Assembly (NCBI GenBank): GCA_905221605.1
Contig: CAJNDS010002503.1
Coordinates: 1 to 64,000 of the forward strand
DNA: 64,000 bases
Reading direction: 5' to 3'
Origin: Symbiodinium natans
Lineage: Eukaryota; Sar; Dinophyceae; Suessiales; Symbiodiniaceae
Below, piece after piece: positions 25,018-38,028 of this stretch. The notes below the pieces were generated by a model, which saw only the letters and a list, made by a program, of their open reading frames with translations, was not told the DNA's origin and searched no databases. Position 1 is the first letter of the stretch. Each line of letters opens with the position of its first letter. A program made the translations under genes and the position numbers.

Positions 25018-26164
25018 CATGTTTTGCAGGATTTTTGTCCCGACCTCCGCCCCCCTTTTTTGATTTTTCTTTCTTGCTGAGTTTTTTAAACTTTATGGTT
25101 TTTGAGACCTTCATATTAACACATCTTGTCAAGCCATGGCTTTAACTCTTGTTTGCAACGGCCAAAAACGACTACATATTGCAAGTCTGGACCGGACTGG
25201 TTTAGGGTTTAGGGTCTTAAGCCTTCGTCTAAGTTTAACCCATCTGTGACTCTGTGAGGTGACTCATCCATGGTGTTGGAAGCCTACCGGCCCATGCACA
25301 TGCACGTCAGCATTCAATTGAGGCTACCGTGTCATCTCCTTTCCTTGTTCCTGTCTTGACGAATGCTTCACCATTGCAAGCTATTGGCCTTGACTCCCCG
25401 GCGCAGCTCATACATCTTCCAGATTTTTGCGTGAACCTGGCATCTTCCACAAGGGCCCGCAATCCCAATCTTATCCCATGAGCCAATCCTGTGATTCAAC
25501 AGTGCCGTTATTTAAGATCATTTGAACTCTTGTATGCAGTAACCTCTCGCTCGAGATGTCTCGTGGTTTGCGACGGTGTCACTTGTATTCTAAGCTCATG
25601 CAACAGCTGTCCGTTGGTCCCTACTCCTGCGGCATATTGCGGCATCTGCCGAGCTTCGGACCGTGTTCGGGTTGTTATCTTGCGGCTTCCTAACTCGAGT
25701 GAGGATAGCATCCTAGCTCTGGATTCATACTGCAACCTCGAGTCACAGCTGAGTGACTAAAGGCAGCTCCACTCATTTGAACCTTATTAGAACCTCTGCT
25801 GGCGAGCCGCTGCTCCGATGCTGTACCTCCCGCGAATCGACACCAAACAAACAAAAAGTCACCCCCCCCCCCGCCTGCTCCCCCCCCTGCTCCCTAGCCA
25901 AACCCCAGCGTAGCGTCGCGAGGGCAAGCGCCAGAAAAGGCGAGAGCGGCAGGATGCGCGTGTCAGATTGAGGGGCGGGGAAACTGACCTCGGTGGAGCT
26001 GCCTATGAGCTCTGCGGCTTGAATTCGAATCTGGAATACAGACATGATTTTGGCTTGTTACTCATGTCACTATGTGGACCGATTTGGCAAGTGCCCACCA
26101 CCGAAAAGGCGAGCATACTTCGACGATGTCTCGCAACCGTCCCTTCGTGATTGCCCAGGCCAAA
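25018..26164. other. Intergenic DNA, no recognisable gene
   Basis: Overlapping short frames on both strands. A C-rich stretch lies at about 25861-25890. Confidence 0.4.
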
Positions 26165-26446
26165 TGACAGGCAAAAGACAGAGAGACAGAGAGAGACAGA
26201 AAGACAGAGAGACAGAGAGACAGAGAGACAGAGAGACAGAGAGACAGAGAGACAGAGAGACAGAGAGACAGAGAGACAGAGAGACAGAGAGACAGAGACA
26301 GAGAGAGACAGAGAGACAGAGAGACAGAGAGTACAGAGAGACAGAGAGAGACAGAGAGAGAGAGAGAAAGAGAGAGACAGAGAGAGACAGAGAGAGACAG
26401 AGAGAGACAGAGAGAGATAAAGCGAGAGAGAGAGAGAGAGAGAGCG
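26165..26446. repeat. (GACAGAGA)n microsatellite
   Basis: About 280 bp of GACAGAGA octamers shading into GAGA runs. It generates long Arg/Glu/Thr frames on the plus strand, including a 236-codon frame from 26044, and Ser/Leu frames on the minus strand. None is a gene. Confidence 0.95.
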
Positions 26447-28324
26447 ATAAAACAAAACACATGTTGCTTGCCCCAAGGCCGGCTGAAACTTTCACCAGCA
26501 GCGACTGCAGCAAGGACCGGCACCTGAAGAGCCGTCATCAATGCAAAAAACACAAACACAAAAGGCCAAACGATTCGTATCTGAACAATATTCAGCGTGA
26601 CAAGACGAAAGACTTCTTCAGCGAGCTTCGACGTCTACTTCTGAGGGGGGCACCAAAACTGAATATGCGCTGCCCACAGGTTAGCTGTCCTAAAAAGGGG
26701 CGGGTGGTCCCACATGCTCCTACCCCTGAAGGCAAGCAGGAGCGCAACCTGTAAGGAACTGTCTGGTGCCCGATGCTCCTACTTGTGAAGGCGATGCCAC
26801 ATGAGATATGGGTAGCGATGCAACATGGGGATATGGGCAGCGCGGTCCAAACATCACTGCCGGTGCCACTCAGGAAGCACCGTGTATCTTTCATTGTGGC
26901 TGGTCACGATGCCGGGCATTAAGAAGCTCATGCGAAATACGATCGCTCAAATAACAAAACACACATCTATGGGCTGGAGCTGACACGATGCGATACGAGA
27001 AAGTTCGGCTTCAATGCATACTTCCACCACACATGCGTCGCATGTTCTAAGGCCGGCCACAAACCTTCCGTTGAAAAGCATAAATCCCAGCACCGGGAAG
27101 TCTAGAACAAACCCATGCTGAGCCACCTCTCTGCTTCTCTCGCCGCGCAAAGTGTCCTTCATGCGGTAGAGGCAATGAAAGTGATCGATAATGTCCTTGG
27201 CAAGCCCAGAATCGTCTTTTCTGAGCAAAGGCTCCTGCAAGCCACATTGAGAACATTTGAGAACCCTGGGCATCCGAGAGTGGCAAGCCAAGTATCATCC
27301 CAGTTCTGCTTGTTCACCGGCCCCTGCATTCTCGTGAGATGAGCGAGCATAGTTTCAATCTCGATGCGAGCCGAGTCGAGATGCTCCCGTGGGACCAGGA
27401 AGCTGGCAACCATCTCTCCTGACAGAAACTATTAATCTGACGCGCGCGTGCTGCCTTAGCTCCGTGAGGCCCGAATTACAATCTTGACAAGTGGTGCCCA
27501 GCGCTGCCAACAACAAACCTTCCCTCAGCGCGACTGCCCAACATCACGCATCACACTGTTGCAGGTGAAATCCCATAGAGCCTTGCTGAACTGCCTACCA
27601 AGTGGCTCTGAAGTGGCTACTAGTTTCCAAAAGCAGAAACCGGAGTTAAGAACCCCAAAACAACCGGTATAGCAAAATGAACGGATCTGCAAGCCAAGCT
27701 ACCCATGACAGACTCCCCGTCCTTCGCAGCCTCTTAGGTTTGGGGTGGTTTGGGATACGTCAGCTTGTCACTGAAGACTCGCGAGTCCTCTCGCACACTC
27801 GTGCAATCTCAAGGAAGGCGCAGGGATCGACCCTGGGAGATTCTAGTGACCAGCAACTCAGATTTCATCGCCCAAAGGGGGAAGGGATGGTCGTCACCTT
27901 TGGTTATTATTTTCGTCGTCGCTAGGGGCTCCAGGGTAACACCATGCGACAAGCACACGAAGTTAGGGGGCAGGCTATTGGCTTACTGAGAGCTTGTGGC
28001 AACATTTCTGGAGCTCGCACGGGCTTCCGAAGCGCCTGGGGGTGACTTCGCGGCTCGGTCATGCTCGGTCCATGACCGTCCACAATACCTCCATGGCCAT
28101 CCTCGGCACCACAGCCAATTTCCAAATACTGGAGTCTTCACGTCCGATTTCTCGCTTACAACTCAAGAAGCCAAGTGAATGAAAGGTTGTGCGAAGGAAT
28201 CTCCCATTTTGATTGTAGGAAGCTAGTTTTAATTATCCTATAGTCAATTGACAGGAATGCCCCAAGTCTCGAGCGGTCGCGTGTCAACATTTTTTAACAA
28301 TCGCGGCATGAGTTGGAAAAAACC
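26447..28324. other. Intergenic DNA, no recognisable gene
   Basis: Frames up to about 114 codons on the minus strand (26947-27291) show no recognised domain. Confidence 0.4.
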
Positions 28325-28515
28325 TGGAATCCAGAACCCCTGCCTGGTGGCGTGGCAGAAGCGGCTCCGAAAGCACATCCTCCACCATGAACACAGCGAG
28401 CGGGCTTTGGAGTAAGAGAGCTGTTTCCATGCTATGATTCTCACCATGAACCTAACAATCCAAGAACGATGTACTGTAGAAGCCCAGCATCAGCACCCTG
28501 GTAAGATCATTGTCT
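28325..28515 (+). repeat. Interspersed repeat, copy 1
   Basis: Shares ACCTGGAATCCAGAACCCC near its start, and CTCACCATGAACCT plus TGTAGAAGC...CATCAGCACC near its end, with 30058-30250. The end is also shared with 29095-29185. Confidence 0.6.
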
Positions 28516-29094
28516 ACATGAAACGTCATGCATCTGAAAAACTAGACCGAACACCTGAACAGCAGCTACGTAGCAGTTCACTTGCGACTCGGAGTAGGGG
28601 GTCTAAAATTAGGTATAGATCCATGTAGCTATGTCGTGACCCTTGCAGAATGGGTCAGGTCTTAAATCCAACGAGTCACAGGATAAACCCCAAATGCACT
28701 GGCGTGTGGAGTTTTCTGGGCAGCATGTGTCTCCGAAGCTAAGCTTGCAGGCAAAATATCGCATCAAACTTCAGCATCTTTATTCTACCAAAGGTGCGAC
28801 CTCCTGCTGCGAGAACTTCTCGGTGCATTTGCTGTGGATGCCCTGCATCGTGTTAAAGGCTGCTTGAGGCTTAGTGGTGCAATGCATGTTCAGATTCTTG
28901 GCTTCTCGCTGATGTGTTCCAGCTTGGGGCATGGCGGGCACGTTTGAAGTGTCCGAAGATGCACGGGCGTTGGCAGAAGAATTCCGCAAGAACCTAAACT
29001 GCATGATGTTACTTGGCATCCTTTACTGACACCTGTAATTTCTAGGTGTGCGAATTGACCTTCTAACTTTTCATATTCTGGCAGGTGGGTTGAA

Positions 29095-29185
29095 TCTGCT
29101 ACTTGACCATACGGGTCATCCAGGACAATCCCAAGCACTACGTAGTGTAGAAGCACAACCTCAGCACAACCTGCGCATGTCCAAG
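29095..29185 (+). repeat. Interspersed repeat, partial copy 2
   Basis: Contains CAATCCCAAGCACTACGTAG followed by TGTAGAAGCACAACCTCAGC, matching the 3' part of the copies at 28.3 and 30.1 kb. Confidence 0.55.
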
Positions 29186-29672
29186 GAGAGCCCGACACCT
29201 GAACAGCATCTGCTATGACCTGGGACTTCTTTGACGGCTCAATCTTACATCACGATTCATTCTTAACCTAGCTCTGAATCTTAAAACTGACATCAGCCCG
29301 GATGCCCTCAAACCTGCGAAGCAGCATCCTGCTGGCGCTGCGATGGAATGTCTCTCCGAATGGAACAAACTTGGCGCTTATGATATCCAGGCATCTGGAA
29401 CAGGCACCACACCGCACCACCGGCCCACCGAGAGCTGCCAAATTCACTGGGGAAGCTGCAATCCGATCCCGTGCCAAGCGAGTCCCACAGACGGTGTGCC
29501 AATTAAGAACATGAAAGAGGGCCTCCTGACTCCTGACACCCTGAAACCTGCTTGCTGCAACCTTTTGAGACCCAGCACCCTTGTCACCCTTCTGGATCGC
29601 TAGTGGGAGGAGCATCCCTTTGCTGCTTCTTGACCCTTTGGCAGCTCCCACCACGCCCTTCACTTTGCAAGA

Positions 29673-29677
<5 letters not shown>

Positions 29678-29742
<65 letters not shown>
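29678..29742. repeat. (CA)n microsatellite
   Basis: About 65 bp of uninterrupted CA repeat. Frames rich in His/Thr (plus) and Cys/Val (minus) across it are artefacts. Confidence 0.95.
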
Positions 29743-29745
<3 letters not shown>

Positions 29746-30057
29746 GCAGCAACGCCGCAGGTTTTGCACTGCCTGCTTGCTGACGTTGCAAGCCTTTTCT
29801 GCCAAGTAGGGACGGCTTCAAGGGGTCCTCCAGCAAGCCTGTCCCTAGGCCCTAAGCCCACTTACGCTTGGGTCTCTAGATGGTTTACGGTTTCTGGTTT
29901 ACGGGGCGGCCACGCTCTGGTGTCTTTTTCCTCGACCCATGGTCGCTTTCCGCACCTGCAGCCCCGGACTCATGCACCCCGCCTCCCCCACCGCCCCCCC
30001 ATCCCGACAAAAAAAGAAAACGGAGCCCCGATAGTGTCACGAATGCTATTTGACTGG

Positions 30058-30250
30058 CAAACAACCTGGAATCCAGAACCCCCTGCCCTGAAGGCCAAGA
30101 AAGCAGGACTATGCCTCCTTCACGGACAGCTGCGTATCTGTGTCCTCCGCCATTCGCTAAGTGAGACAACTTTGCTATCCTCACCATGAACCTCACAATC
30201 CCAAGCACTACTACGTAGTGTAGAAGCACAACATCAGCACAACCTGGGAA
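30058..30250 (+). repeat. Interspersed repeat, copy 3
   Basis: Begins AACCTGGAATCCAGAACCCC and ends with CACTACTACGTAGTGTAGAA followed by GCACAACATCAGCACAACCT. Best-preserved pairing is with 28325-28515. Confidence 0.6.
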
Positions 30251-31258
30251 GGGAAAGAAGGCAAGCACATGCGCAGAATTCTTCTCTTCAACGCCTGGAG
30301 TTGGCACCCCTCACCAACTCACATTCACACCTTGGTGTGCCACGTTGTGCCACCTCGCCTAACTACCACATAATGTTCCAGCAAAAGGCATGTAACTCTT
30401 GCGGTCGCCGTTTAAAATCCAAAGCAATAATGACATGTACATAAACACATGCCTTGAGCCTTGAGCGTAAGATAAGACTGTGGGCAGCGAGTCCTGTGGA
30501 TCATCGGATACCTCCGCAAACTCCTCACTGCGATCAATGGTTGGCTTGCAACTTTAGGATTTGGATTCTCGGGAGGAGTCTCAAGCAAAGACAATTGCTG
30601 TGCGGTCTGGGTCTGCCCCGCCTTGAATGTGCTTTCGTACTCATACTCGTCGGAATCGCTGTCACGCTCGAAAAATATTTCAAGGCAACGCCGGAATACA
30701 AGCTGAATCAGCTCGCACATCCACTCAACGAGAGACCTGGTGTTGCTTGCAGCGCTCTCCATGGGCTGATGCAAAAGCAGTCTCACAGATGGCATGGCGT
30801 TTAAGCTGTTGGGCCGTTAGGTAGACGATTGCACAGACAGAACGCTACGTAAAGAGTCACATGACAAATGCCAAGCTCACCCCAGCAGCTCCAACCAAGC
30901 GCATTGAAACTTCGGCCGCTTGTGGATGTGTCTGACCTCACATTTCAACCACTTTGAAACAATAAGCAAGCCGAATGTGAAGTGACGTGACAGACAAGAT
31001 ACGGCAGCTTTATGTTGTGCATGCTGCATGGTTGGTTTTCGCAACGATTTAGCACACTTGATAGAAGGAATCCTTCGACCAGCCACCGGTCACCCCCACC
31101 CCCACCCGGCATGCGAATTCATAGCGGCTGTCCGCTGCGCAACAACAGCAACCCACTGACCCCAAACGGCCTTTGGCATGCTCACCATGGAATTCGAATG
31201 ATTGCCCCCACGTGCAACTTGCACCAGATGGTGGACAATGCTGCTACAGTAACCTGTG
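30251..31258. other. Intergenic DNA, no recognisable gene
   Basis: Overlapping short frames only. This is downstream of the minus-strand pentapeptide gene and may include its 3' untranslated region. Confidence 0.4.
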
Positions 31259-32278
31259 TTAGACTGATGACCTACATGAAAATTGACAACCATCCCTCGC
31301 AGAACTATCGAGCCAGGGCACCGTTTTTGTGGGCACAGGTTTTGTGAGAACTCCACAGTTCACACCATCGACAATGGGCGGTTTTCCGTGCTCCCAGTAC
31401 ACACCGTCCAGCTGCGCGTTGATGAGGGTGGCATTCTTCATGATAGCACCGGTGAGTATGGCAACCCGAAGGTCGGCATGCGTGAGATCTGCCGTGTGCA
31501 TGACGGACCAGGAAAGGTCTGCACGATGCAAAAGGGCTCCTTTCAGCTTTGCACGCCACAATCGCGCCCATCGCAAATTAGCCTGCTTTAGGAATGCTCC
31601 GCAGAGCTCAGTCTCATACATATGCGCCCCTTCCAGGCGGCCATGCCGACACCAAGCTCTGTTCAGCTTAGCCCTTTCAAGAGATGCGCCCCTGAGGTCA
31701 GCATGCCTGAGGCAAGCACACTCCAGCGCAGCCAATTCCAAGTTTGCACCTAGGAGCCGAGCCTGGGAGAGGCTAACCAGCTGCAGCTGCGCGCCGCTTA
31801 GATCCGCTCCGCGAAGGTCTTTTCTAGCCCAGGACGTTTCCGCTTCGCGCTTGTCTAATGTCCATCCCCTTGGTGGTTTCATGTCCTTTTTCTCATCTGC
31901 CCAATCTCTTGACTTTTCTAAGAACTTCTTCCCCTCTTCTCTGTCGAACATCTTCTCTGGGATTGTTTCGAGCGCTTCCTTTGAGAAATTTTGCACGTGG
32001 TCTTCAAGTGTCCTCTTAACCTCAGTCCAGTCTTCTTCCTGGCTCACTGAACCGCCCAGCTTTAACGCAATCGGGCTTGCGAGCTTGCGGAAGTAACGTG
32101 CTTGATCAAATTCACGGTGGCAGTTCTCATGAGATTCGAGGGAATTGTCATCATCAAGTGTCGCTCGCACGTAGTGCACCTTTTCCACGTCTTCCCCACG
32201 TCCGGCATCTTCTAATACTTCTTCCCAGTTGAAGTTGCCTTTGATGTCAGGATGCTTCCGCAATTCCAGGATCCACAT
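31259..32278 (-). CDS. Pentapeptide-repeat protein
   Basis: A 339-residue frame, the longest convincing one in the window. Residues 1-150 form a charged, helix-prone region with no domain I can name. From about residue 154 to 300 there is a run of pentapeptide repeats of the A(D/N)LxX type: ADLSGAQL, then ADLRGASLERAKLNRA, ANLRWARLWRAKLKGALLHR and ADLSWSVMHTADLTHADLRV. Such repeats fold as a right-handed quadrilateral beta-helix used for protein contacts. A tail of about 35 residues follows. The start is the first Met of the open frame; upstream exons are possible. It is the last recognisable gene of the minus-strand cluster at 31-49.5 kb. Fold is confident from the periodicity; function is unknown. 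Confidence 0.85.
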   Translation of the reverse strand: MWILELRKHPDIKGNFNWEEVLEDAGRGEDVEKVHYVRATLDDDNSLESHENCHREFDQARYFRKLASPIALKLGGSVSQEEDWTEVKRTLEDHVQNFSKEALETIPEKMFDREEGKKFLEKSRDWADEKKDMKPPRGWTLDKREAETSWARKDLRGADLSGAQLQLVSLSQARLLGANLELAALECACLRHADLRGASLERAKLNRAWCRHGRLEGAHMYETELCGAFLKQANLRWARLWRAKLKGALLHRADLSWSVMHTADLTHADLRVAILTGAIMKNATLINAQLDGVYWEHGKPPIVDGVNCGVLTKPVPTKTVPWLDSSARDGCQFSCRSSV

Positions 32279-35200
32279 CTGCGATTTCTCAGGAAGGCAT
32301 TCCAGTTTGTCCTCAGATGGCTTCTATGCGTGAGCTTTGACAGCGCTACAAACACTGAGCTTTGGAGTGACTGCACCTGGCCCCTAACGGAAACATGTTG
32401 ATTTCAAAAGGCCACGCTGCGAACACGATTGTGATGCTATACAGATTGTGCAAACTCTACGGGCCCTTCCAGGATCCCTGTGGCACCTACTGCACGTACA
32501 AGTGTTCCAATAGCTCGACGCTTCTTAGACTGGTTTGGATCTACCACTCATGTGCTACGAGCATCTAACTCCTTTAAGATTTCTCATGATTCTCTCCCTC
32601 TAAATCTGTCTGTGCGATTGCTAGTGCCCCAAACAGCATTCCCCTTATTTGCCTCAGCCGTCTCCTTAAAACTGCAAAAGACACCTGTGATGATTCCTGG
32701 GTTGACGGATCACTCTAACTAACCCTGAGGTCCCTTCATATTGTTGCTGGCTTTGCAAACTGTTCGCAAGAAGATCCGCTTGACCTGCAGCCGATGTCAT
32801 CGGGGAACCTTCCTGTTCACAGGAGCGAAAACTGAAGGTTACGGGAGGCTTTGTAGTCTGCAAAAACGTCTTGGGTTTCAGGATCCAGCTTCGAGCGTTA
32901 ACTCCCCTTACATGGGCGGACGCAGAACATGATCAAACCGGCACCTTCACACCACAACGGATGCACTTGCTGCAACAACCGTTTGAGGGGAGGCTTTCCC
33001 TTGAAGTAAGTTCGAAATGCGCTTGGTCTATCCTTCTAAACCTGAACCGCGGCATAACTTCTGCCATCATCATCATCATGTCCAGCAAATTCCCCTATGT
33101 TCCTTGCACATCCACAATCGAATCCCTAGAAGTTCCATTTCATGATCTGTGTCTACGTTCTTGTACATGTGAATTTACATCTCCCCTCCCACCAGTCCTC
33201 AAACATCACATCTGCTTTTGAGAAGCAGGGGCCTAGTGATTTCGTAGGGCTTAGGGCTCCAGCTTGCTTGAACTCGGTGTTGGATCATTCCCCGCGGCAA
33301 GAATCGCAGGGAACCCTGCTACCCCCATGAACAACACTGACTGATATCCTAGTCAAGTCCTACACCCAGAGCACGCAGTTTCCCTGGCAGGCTCAAGGCC
33401 TCAAGCCCATCTCCAATTCTGAACGCCAGGCCCCAGCCCGCAACCACAATTCCAAGCCTGAAGCACCCTGAAGACCTTGCAAAATGACCTGTGCACTTGC
33501 TTTCATGACTGGGGGCCACGAATGACGTCGGGGAGTCTACGGACCGCGCGGGGCTCGGGTCCGGAGTTGGAGAGGCGGCTGCAGCCTCTGACTGAACAGG
33601 TCTTGTGTTGAAACATGACCTGCCTGTCTTTCCTATCTACTCCGTTGCGTCCCTGTAATAGCCCCCGAGTTGGCTTTTGGGGCTTGAAGGTTTTGATGGG
33701 GGTATGGCTGCATGCTCAGAGGCTTTGGGCTCTCAACTTCCTCCTGCGCTTGGCCACTGCGACCCTGAACGTAGATCAGCTGCACTCACACGTCATGACT
33801 CTTTGGCGAGGTATGACGGGGCAACCTGCGTATTGCTCCAACGCCTTCTTCCCATAACCTGCCACAAGCCTGAAAAGTTCAGAGCCCGAGGCTCAGTGCT
33901 GCACTGCCCCTGGAATGGTCTTACAGCGTATGGATTTTTGTGACGCTAGGACGGCAACATCCTTGTGCGTCTGGGCACTGGACTCTGCTCTTCTCTGCTC
34001 CGAAAACAATCTGAGTCTCAACCTGAACAAAATCCAATCCCAAAACTGGGAAGGGTATGAAACAAGCGGTAAGGGCGTCCGAGACATTACGTCGCCCATG
34101 ATAGAGTACTTGCATTTGGGATCAGAGCACTTTGCAGGGCGTTCAGGGTGGAACCCCAATATTGAGAGAACCTTTGAGAGAACCGACTTTCTAATCAGCA
34201 ACTAGTTCAAGCCACTGGGACGTCAGTCCTCAAAATGTGGAAAACATCTCAAGAGCCACTGAGTCTGCTGCATCCTGGGCCGGGGTTGTTGTGCCTGTGC
34301 CTTGGCAACAACATCATGGAGTCATGGAGACTTCGAGATTTCAGATTCGATGAACCTGCTTTCTTGTTGGAGGGTCTAAGCTGGTATAAGCTTGAAGCCA
34401 CAGACAGGAAAAGGTCTAAACCCCGAACACACTACTGCCCCTCGACCTCCTCACACACGCGCACCACGCAGCGAAATGACCCGAACATTGAAGGAGCGCA
34501 GGAAGCTGTTCTTGGCCCGGCAAACTCGCAAGCCCCTGGCTTTGCCACTATGCCACACCGTTCCTCCAGAGCTCTTAGATCCTAAACATCCTAGAAGCGG
34601 AAGGATAGAGCCAGAAACATCGCAAGGAAAAAGCGTCAGGCCCCTAGACCTAGGTTCCACCCACTAATCGACTGCAGTCTTCCTAGCTCTCACATCCGAT
34701 GCCCTGACAAAAACGAACCTACATCCGAAATGTTTGCTTGGCTCTTCTCGTCCCCATGGGACGCTCTATCACAAGCTCCACTATGTCGGGACTGGTATCA
34801 GCCGTGGACTCCTTTGCAGCAAACCCTTCCAAACAAAATGTGTCCTAGGCCGAAGCAGGCTTGAAGCTCACTGGCACCCAGGTGCTGCGCTCATCTCCCA
34901 TGCCTCCTCCGCTGCTCAACTGGAAATACTAAAGACCACAGGTGGGCTGATGACAAAAAACAGAGGGCTACACTGCTACACGTTTATCCTTGCCAAGGCC
35001 TGATGTCCGAAGCACACCTGCTAAGGGATGCGGCCCTGAAACAAGCTTACACCCGAAGCCGAACTGTTGGCTTGCCTTGGCCAAAGCCTCAACCTCAACT
35101 CAAAGCACAACATATAAAAGTCCGAAACCGCCGAAACCTCAAACTTGAATGTGCATGAGACTCCATGCCTTGAGCCTCCAAACCCCTGGCAGCTAGACTG

Positions 35201-35685
35201 TTGAAAACCTACAAGAAGGTTCGGGCTGCAAATTGTGCAAATTCTTCTCTTGGATTTGAAATTCCAAACCTAGGAGGCTTTAAGCTTTCCTCAGTGCCAA
35301 AAGAACAATCACTCGCCTAAACTTCAACGATGAATCGGCAAGGCCCATCCTTGTTCTTCTCTTCCGTCTTTGCTTCTGGCTAAACCACCCAGCACTTGTC
35401 GTGCGAAAAAAATCTTCTGTAAGTCTACGTTCTACAGCTGGGACCCAAAACAGCTGCAAATCGAACTCACTTAGAGTGAAAGGCTTCATGTTCCTGCTCT
35501 TGCAATCTGACATTGCAAGCCCAAACTCTGTTGCTGGCGTTCTGCACTGGCCCATGGCATGTCAGATCCCGGGCCCAGACCTCACACCCCAACAACTTAG
35601 AAATGCCACAAACACTTAGATGCCGATAGCGTTTGTGACGTCATGTACCCTGGTCTCTCAAAATCTAACTCGACTCGATTCTGTG
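32279..35685. other. Intergenic DNA, no recognisable gene
   Basis: Short overlapping frames and a brief (CAT)n run at about 33066. No domain recognised. Upstream exons of the pentapeptide gene could lie here but cannot be picked by eye. Confidence 0.4.
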
Positions 35686-35689
35686 CATG

Positions 35690-35835
35690 CGGGTGTGCGC
35701 ACGGGTGCGCGGGTGTGTGTGCGAGTGCGTGTGCTGGGTTCGTGCAAGTGTGCGTGCGGGTGTGCGTCCGGGTGCGCGCGGGTGTGCGCGCAGGTGTGCG
35801 TGCGGATGTGCGCGCGGGTGCGCGCGCGGGTATGC
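35690..35835. repeat. GTGCGCGGGT-type minisatellite
   Basis: Degenerate 10-12-bp units of GTGTGCGTGCGG, GTGCGCGCGGGT and similar. Arg/Gly/Val and Ala/His frames here are repeat artefacts. Confidence 0.85.
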
Positions 35836-35911
35836 GATGGTTTTGGAAACAGCGAATTCGGGGACCATGGTATTTGCGATGGTTTTGGAAACAGCGAATT
35901 CGGGGACCATG
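35833..35911 (+). repeat. 37-bp direct duplication at AT-island edge
   Basis: The sequence beginning TGCGATGGTTTTGGAAACAG and ending GGGGACCATG occurs at 35833-35869 and again, identical, at 35875-35911. It lies exactly between the GC-rich minisatellite and the AT-rich island. Confidence 0.9.
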
Positions 35912-36445
35912 ATTATAGGCCCATAAGAAAGATGGAAATCAATTATTTTATAGGATTTTATTCTCTTTTTTTCGCCCCCACGAAATATATTAATTTAATT
36001 GGATGTTTAAGACTTTTTATCCCAAAAGATACATTATTCCTATTAAAAGCGGACATCACTACACTCTTTATCTTTCAATATTCATACTGGGCTCTTGGAT
36101 TCCTCACTCATTACATTATGAAAAAATGGGGACTTGTAAGTGTCCCCTGATTACCTTAATGGTCTCATGGGAGATAAGAAATTTTAAGACAATAATAATT
36201 GTTAAATAGTGTAAATATAATATACGAACGAAATTTCTCTTATTCTTACCCCTATTTGATCATATGAATAGACGTGTGTATTCTATCGCCTAACAATAAT
36301 GCCCCAATGAAAAAGAAATAGAAACAAATAATTGGGTTTAATGAATTCATTTCACTCTAAACCAATATTAATAGTATAGATGTCCGAAGTATAGTATTCT
36401 TCCAATATAAAATGAAAAGAATTCATATATATATATATAGATAGC

Positions 36446-36479
<34 letters not shown>

Positions 36480-36890
36480 GTATATATATATATAATTATA
36501 TATATAATATATACATTGAATATATGAAAATCTTTATATTATATACAAAGACTTCTTATATCTTTTAAAGACATGGAAATAAAATATGAATATATCCAAT
36601 AAAATATGTGAATAAGCGAACACAAAACAGAACTTTAACGTAGGCACGAAATGAGCGTGAAAAAGGCCTTATGAAAATGAACTAAAAATGGGTCCTTTAT
36701 TATTCAATGGCTCGTATCTTTTCTACGACTCCAGAAAATTGTAATAATCAAGATTTGGGACTTCATTATGAAGTATCTGGTTTCATCTTTTGGAATGTCC
36801 GAAGCATGAATATCCTTATTCTGTAATCAAGGATGTGATTTCATTTTTGTTATCAAGCATCTTGGGGTGGAATCTCTGATGGGTCCTTTT
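35912..36890. other. AT-rich organelle-like island, gene not identified
   Basis: Base composition changes abruptly to strongly AT-rich. A hydrophobic frame at about 35930-36150 (plus) includes GFYSLFFAPTKYINLIGC and LFIFQYSYWALGFLTHYI, resembling a mitochondrial membrane protein in composition, but I cannot assign it. Long (AT)n palindromic stretches occupy about 36425-36520. It may be mitochondrial DNA like the 24.2-25.0 kb cob fragment, including fragmented rRNA, but that is inference. Confidence 0.45.
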
Positions 36891-38028
36891 TCGCCCGTCA
36901 TACCAACTCGTCACACTACCAGCAAAGTGTTCCGTGTCAGACTGACAAGCTCTGAAGATTGGGAAAAGCGCTCATGACCCTGACAGCCGCAGGCGACCCT
37001 TACAGCTGCAAGCAGATGCGACGCATAGGTGGCGGCTGCAGTTGGATTATATTGGGTCTTTAGCCAGGCTCCGAAGCAGTGAAAACAGACTCCAAGCCTC
37101 AGCATTACCTGGTGCGCCCTTTTGTACGAGCCCTTGCTGGCAAACGTCTTACGCGCAAGGCCTCCGACAAGATTCACTCCCCAAGGTGGGGAACAAAGCC
37201 ATTGCCCCATTCGGATGCCTGCTAACATGCGAAAAGGAATGAGAAACAGTAAAACTTCTACATATGTCCTGAGTGCCGCAGCAACGGATCCTGCCAATAG
37301 ACTTGTTCCAGAGATTTCCCGAAGGCCTCACACATGCTCTTGGCCTCATCACCTACCTTGTCACTCCAGCCGGCTTCTCCTGCAAGGTGCATGCGGAAGG
37401 TGGACATTCGCTTCGCATCCCGACTGACTGACCTCTCTTTTCAACATCTTGCAGAAATGGTGAGCTTGGCGCTAAGTGAAAACGAGGTACACAGACCTCA
37501 TAAGCTGGTCTACGTGCTTGGCACAGTAGCCAGCAGGGGCGGACGGAAAAGATGCAAAAAGCGGGGCTTACGCCCAGTACCGCTGCTGAACTCTGAGCAT
37601 GAAAGGCGGCTTCGACGTCCTTCATGTCACCAGTCGCTGCATGTCAGGAGTTGGAAGCATTGAAAGCAGTTCCAGAGCCCAACTGGAAATCCCTTCGAAA
37701 CTGCATTTAGCTCACTCTGATGGGCATAGACCCATCTCAAAAAAACGGTGGGGGTCATGCCCAAAACGTGCGACCAAGCCAGGCTTTGCAAGAAGATGAG
37801 CATGCATGGACACTCTCAGTCTTCTCACAGCGAGGAAGTGCAAGCTGGGCAGACACGTTTCTGACACATGACCTGAGTGCTGTTTACTTCTGAGAGCGCA
37901 TACTTACACACGGTCCCTGAGGCCGTGGAGCAGGCACGCTCCCAAAATAAAACATGCGTGGTGCATCCCAGGTGCTAGGCATGAGCTTCCCTGTCGACGG
38001 CTTCTTCATGCCTCGAACCTGAAGGAGC
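36891..38028. other. Intergenic DNA, no recognisable gene
   Basis: Short overlapping frames without motifs. This is 3' of the TIR exon on the minus strand and could contain its downstream exons. Confidence 0.35.

Noticed and set aside
26044-26754. 236-codon plus-strand frame rich in Arg, Glu, Asp and Thr
   Set aside because: It is the GACAGAGA microsatellite read in frame; the parts outside the repeat have no recognisable motif.
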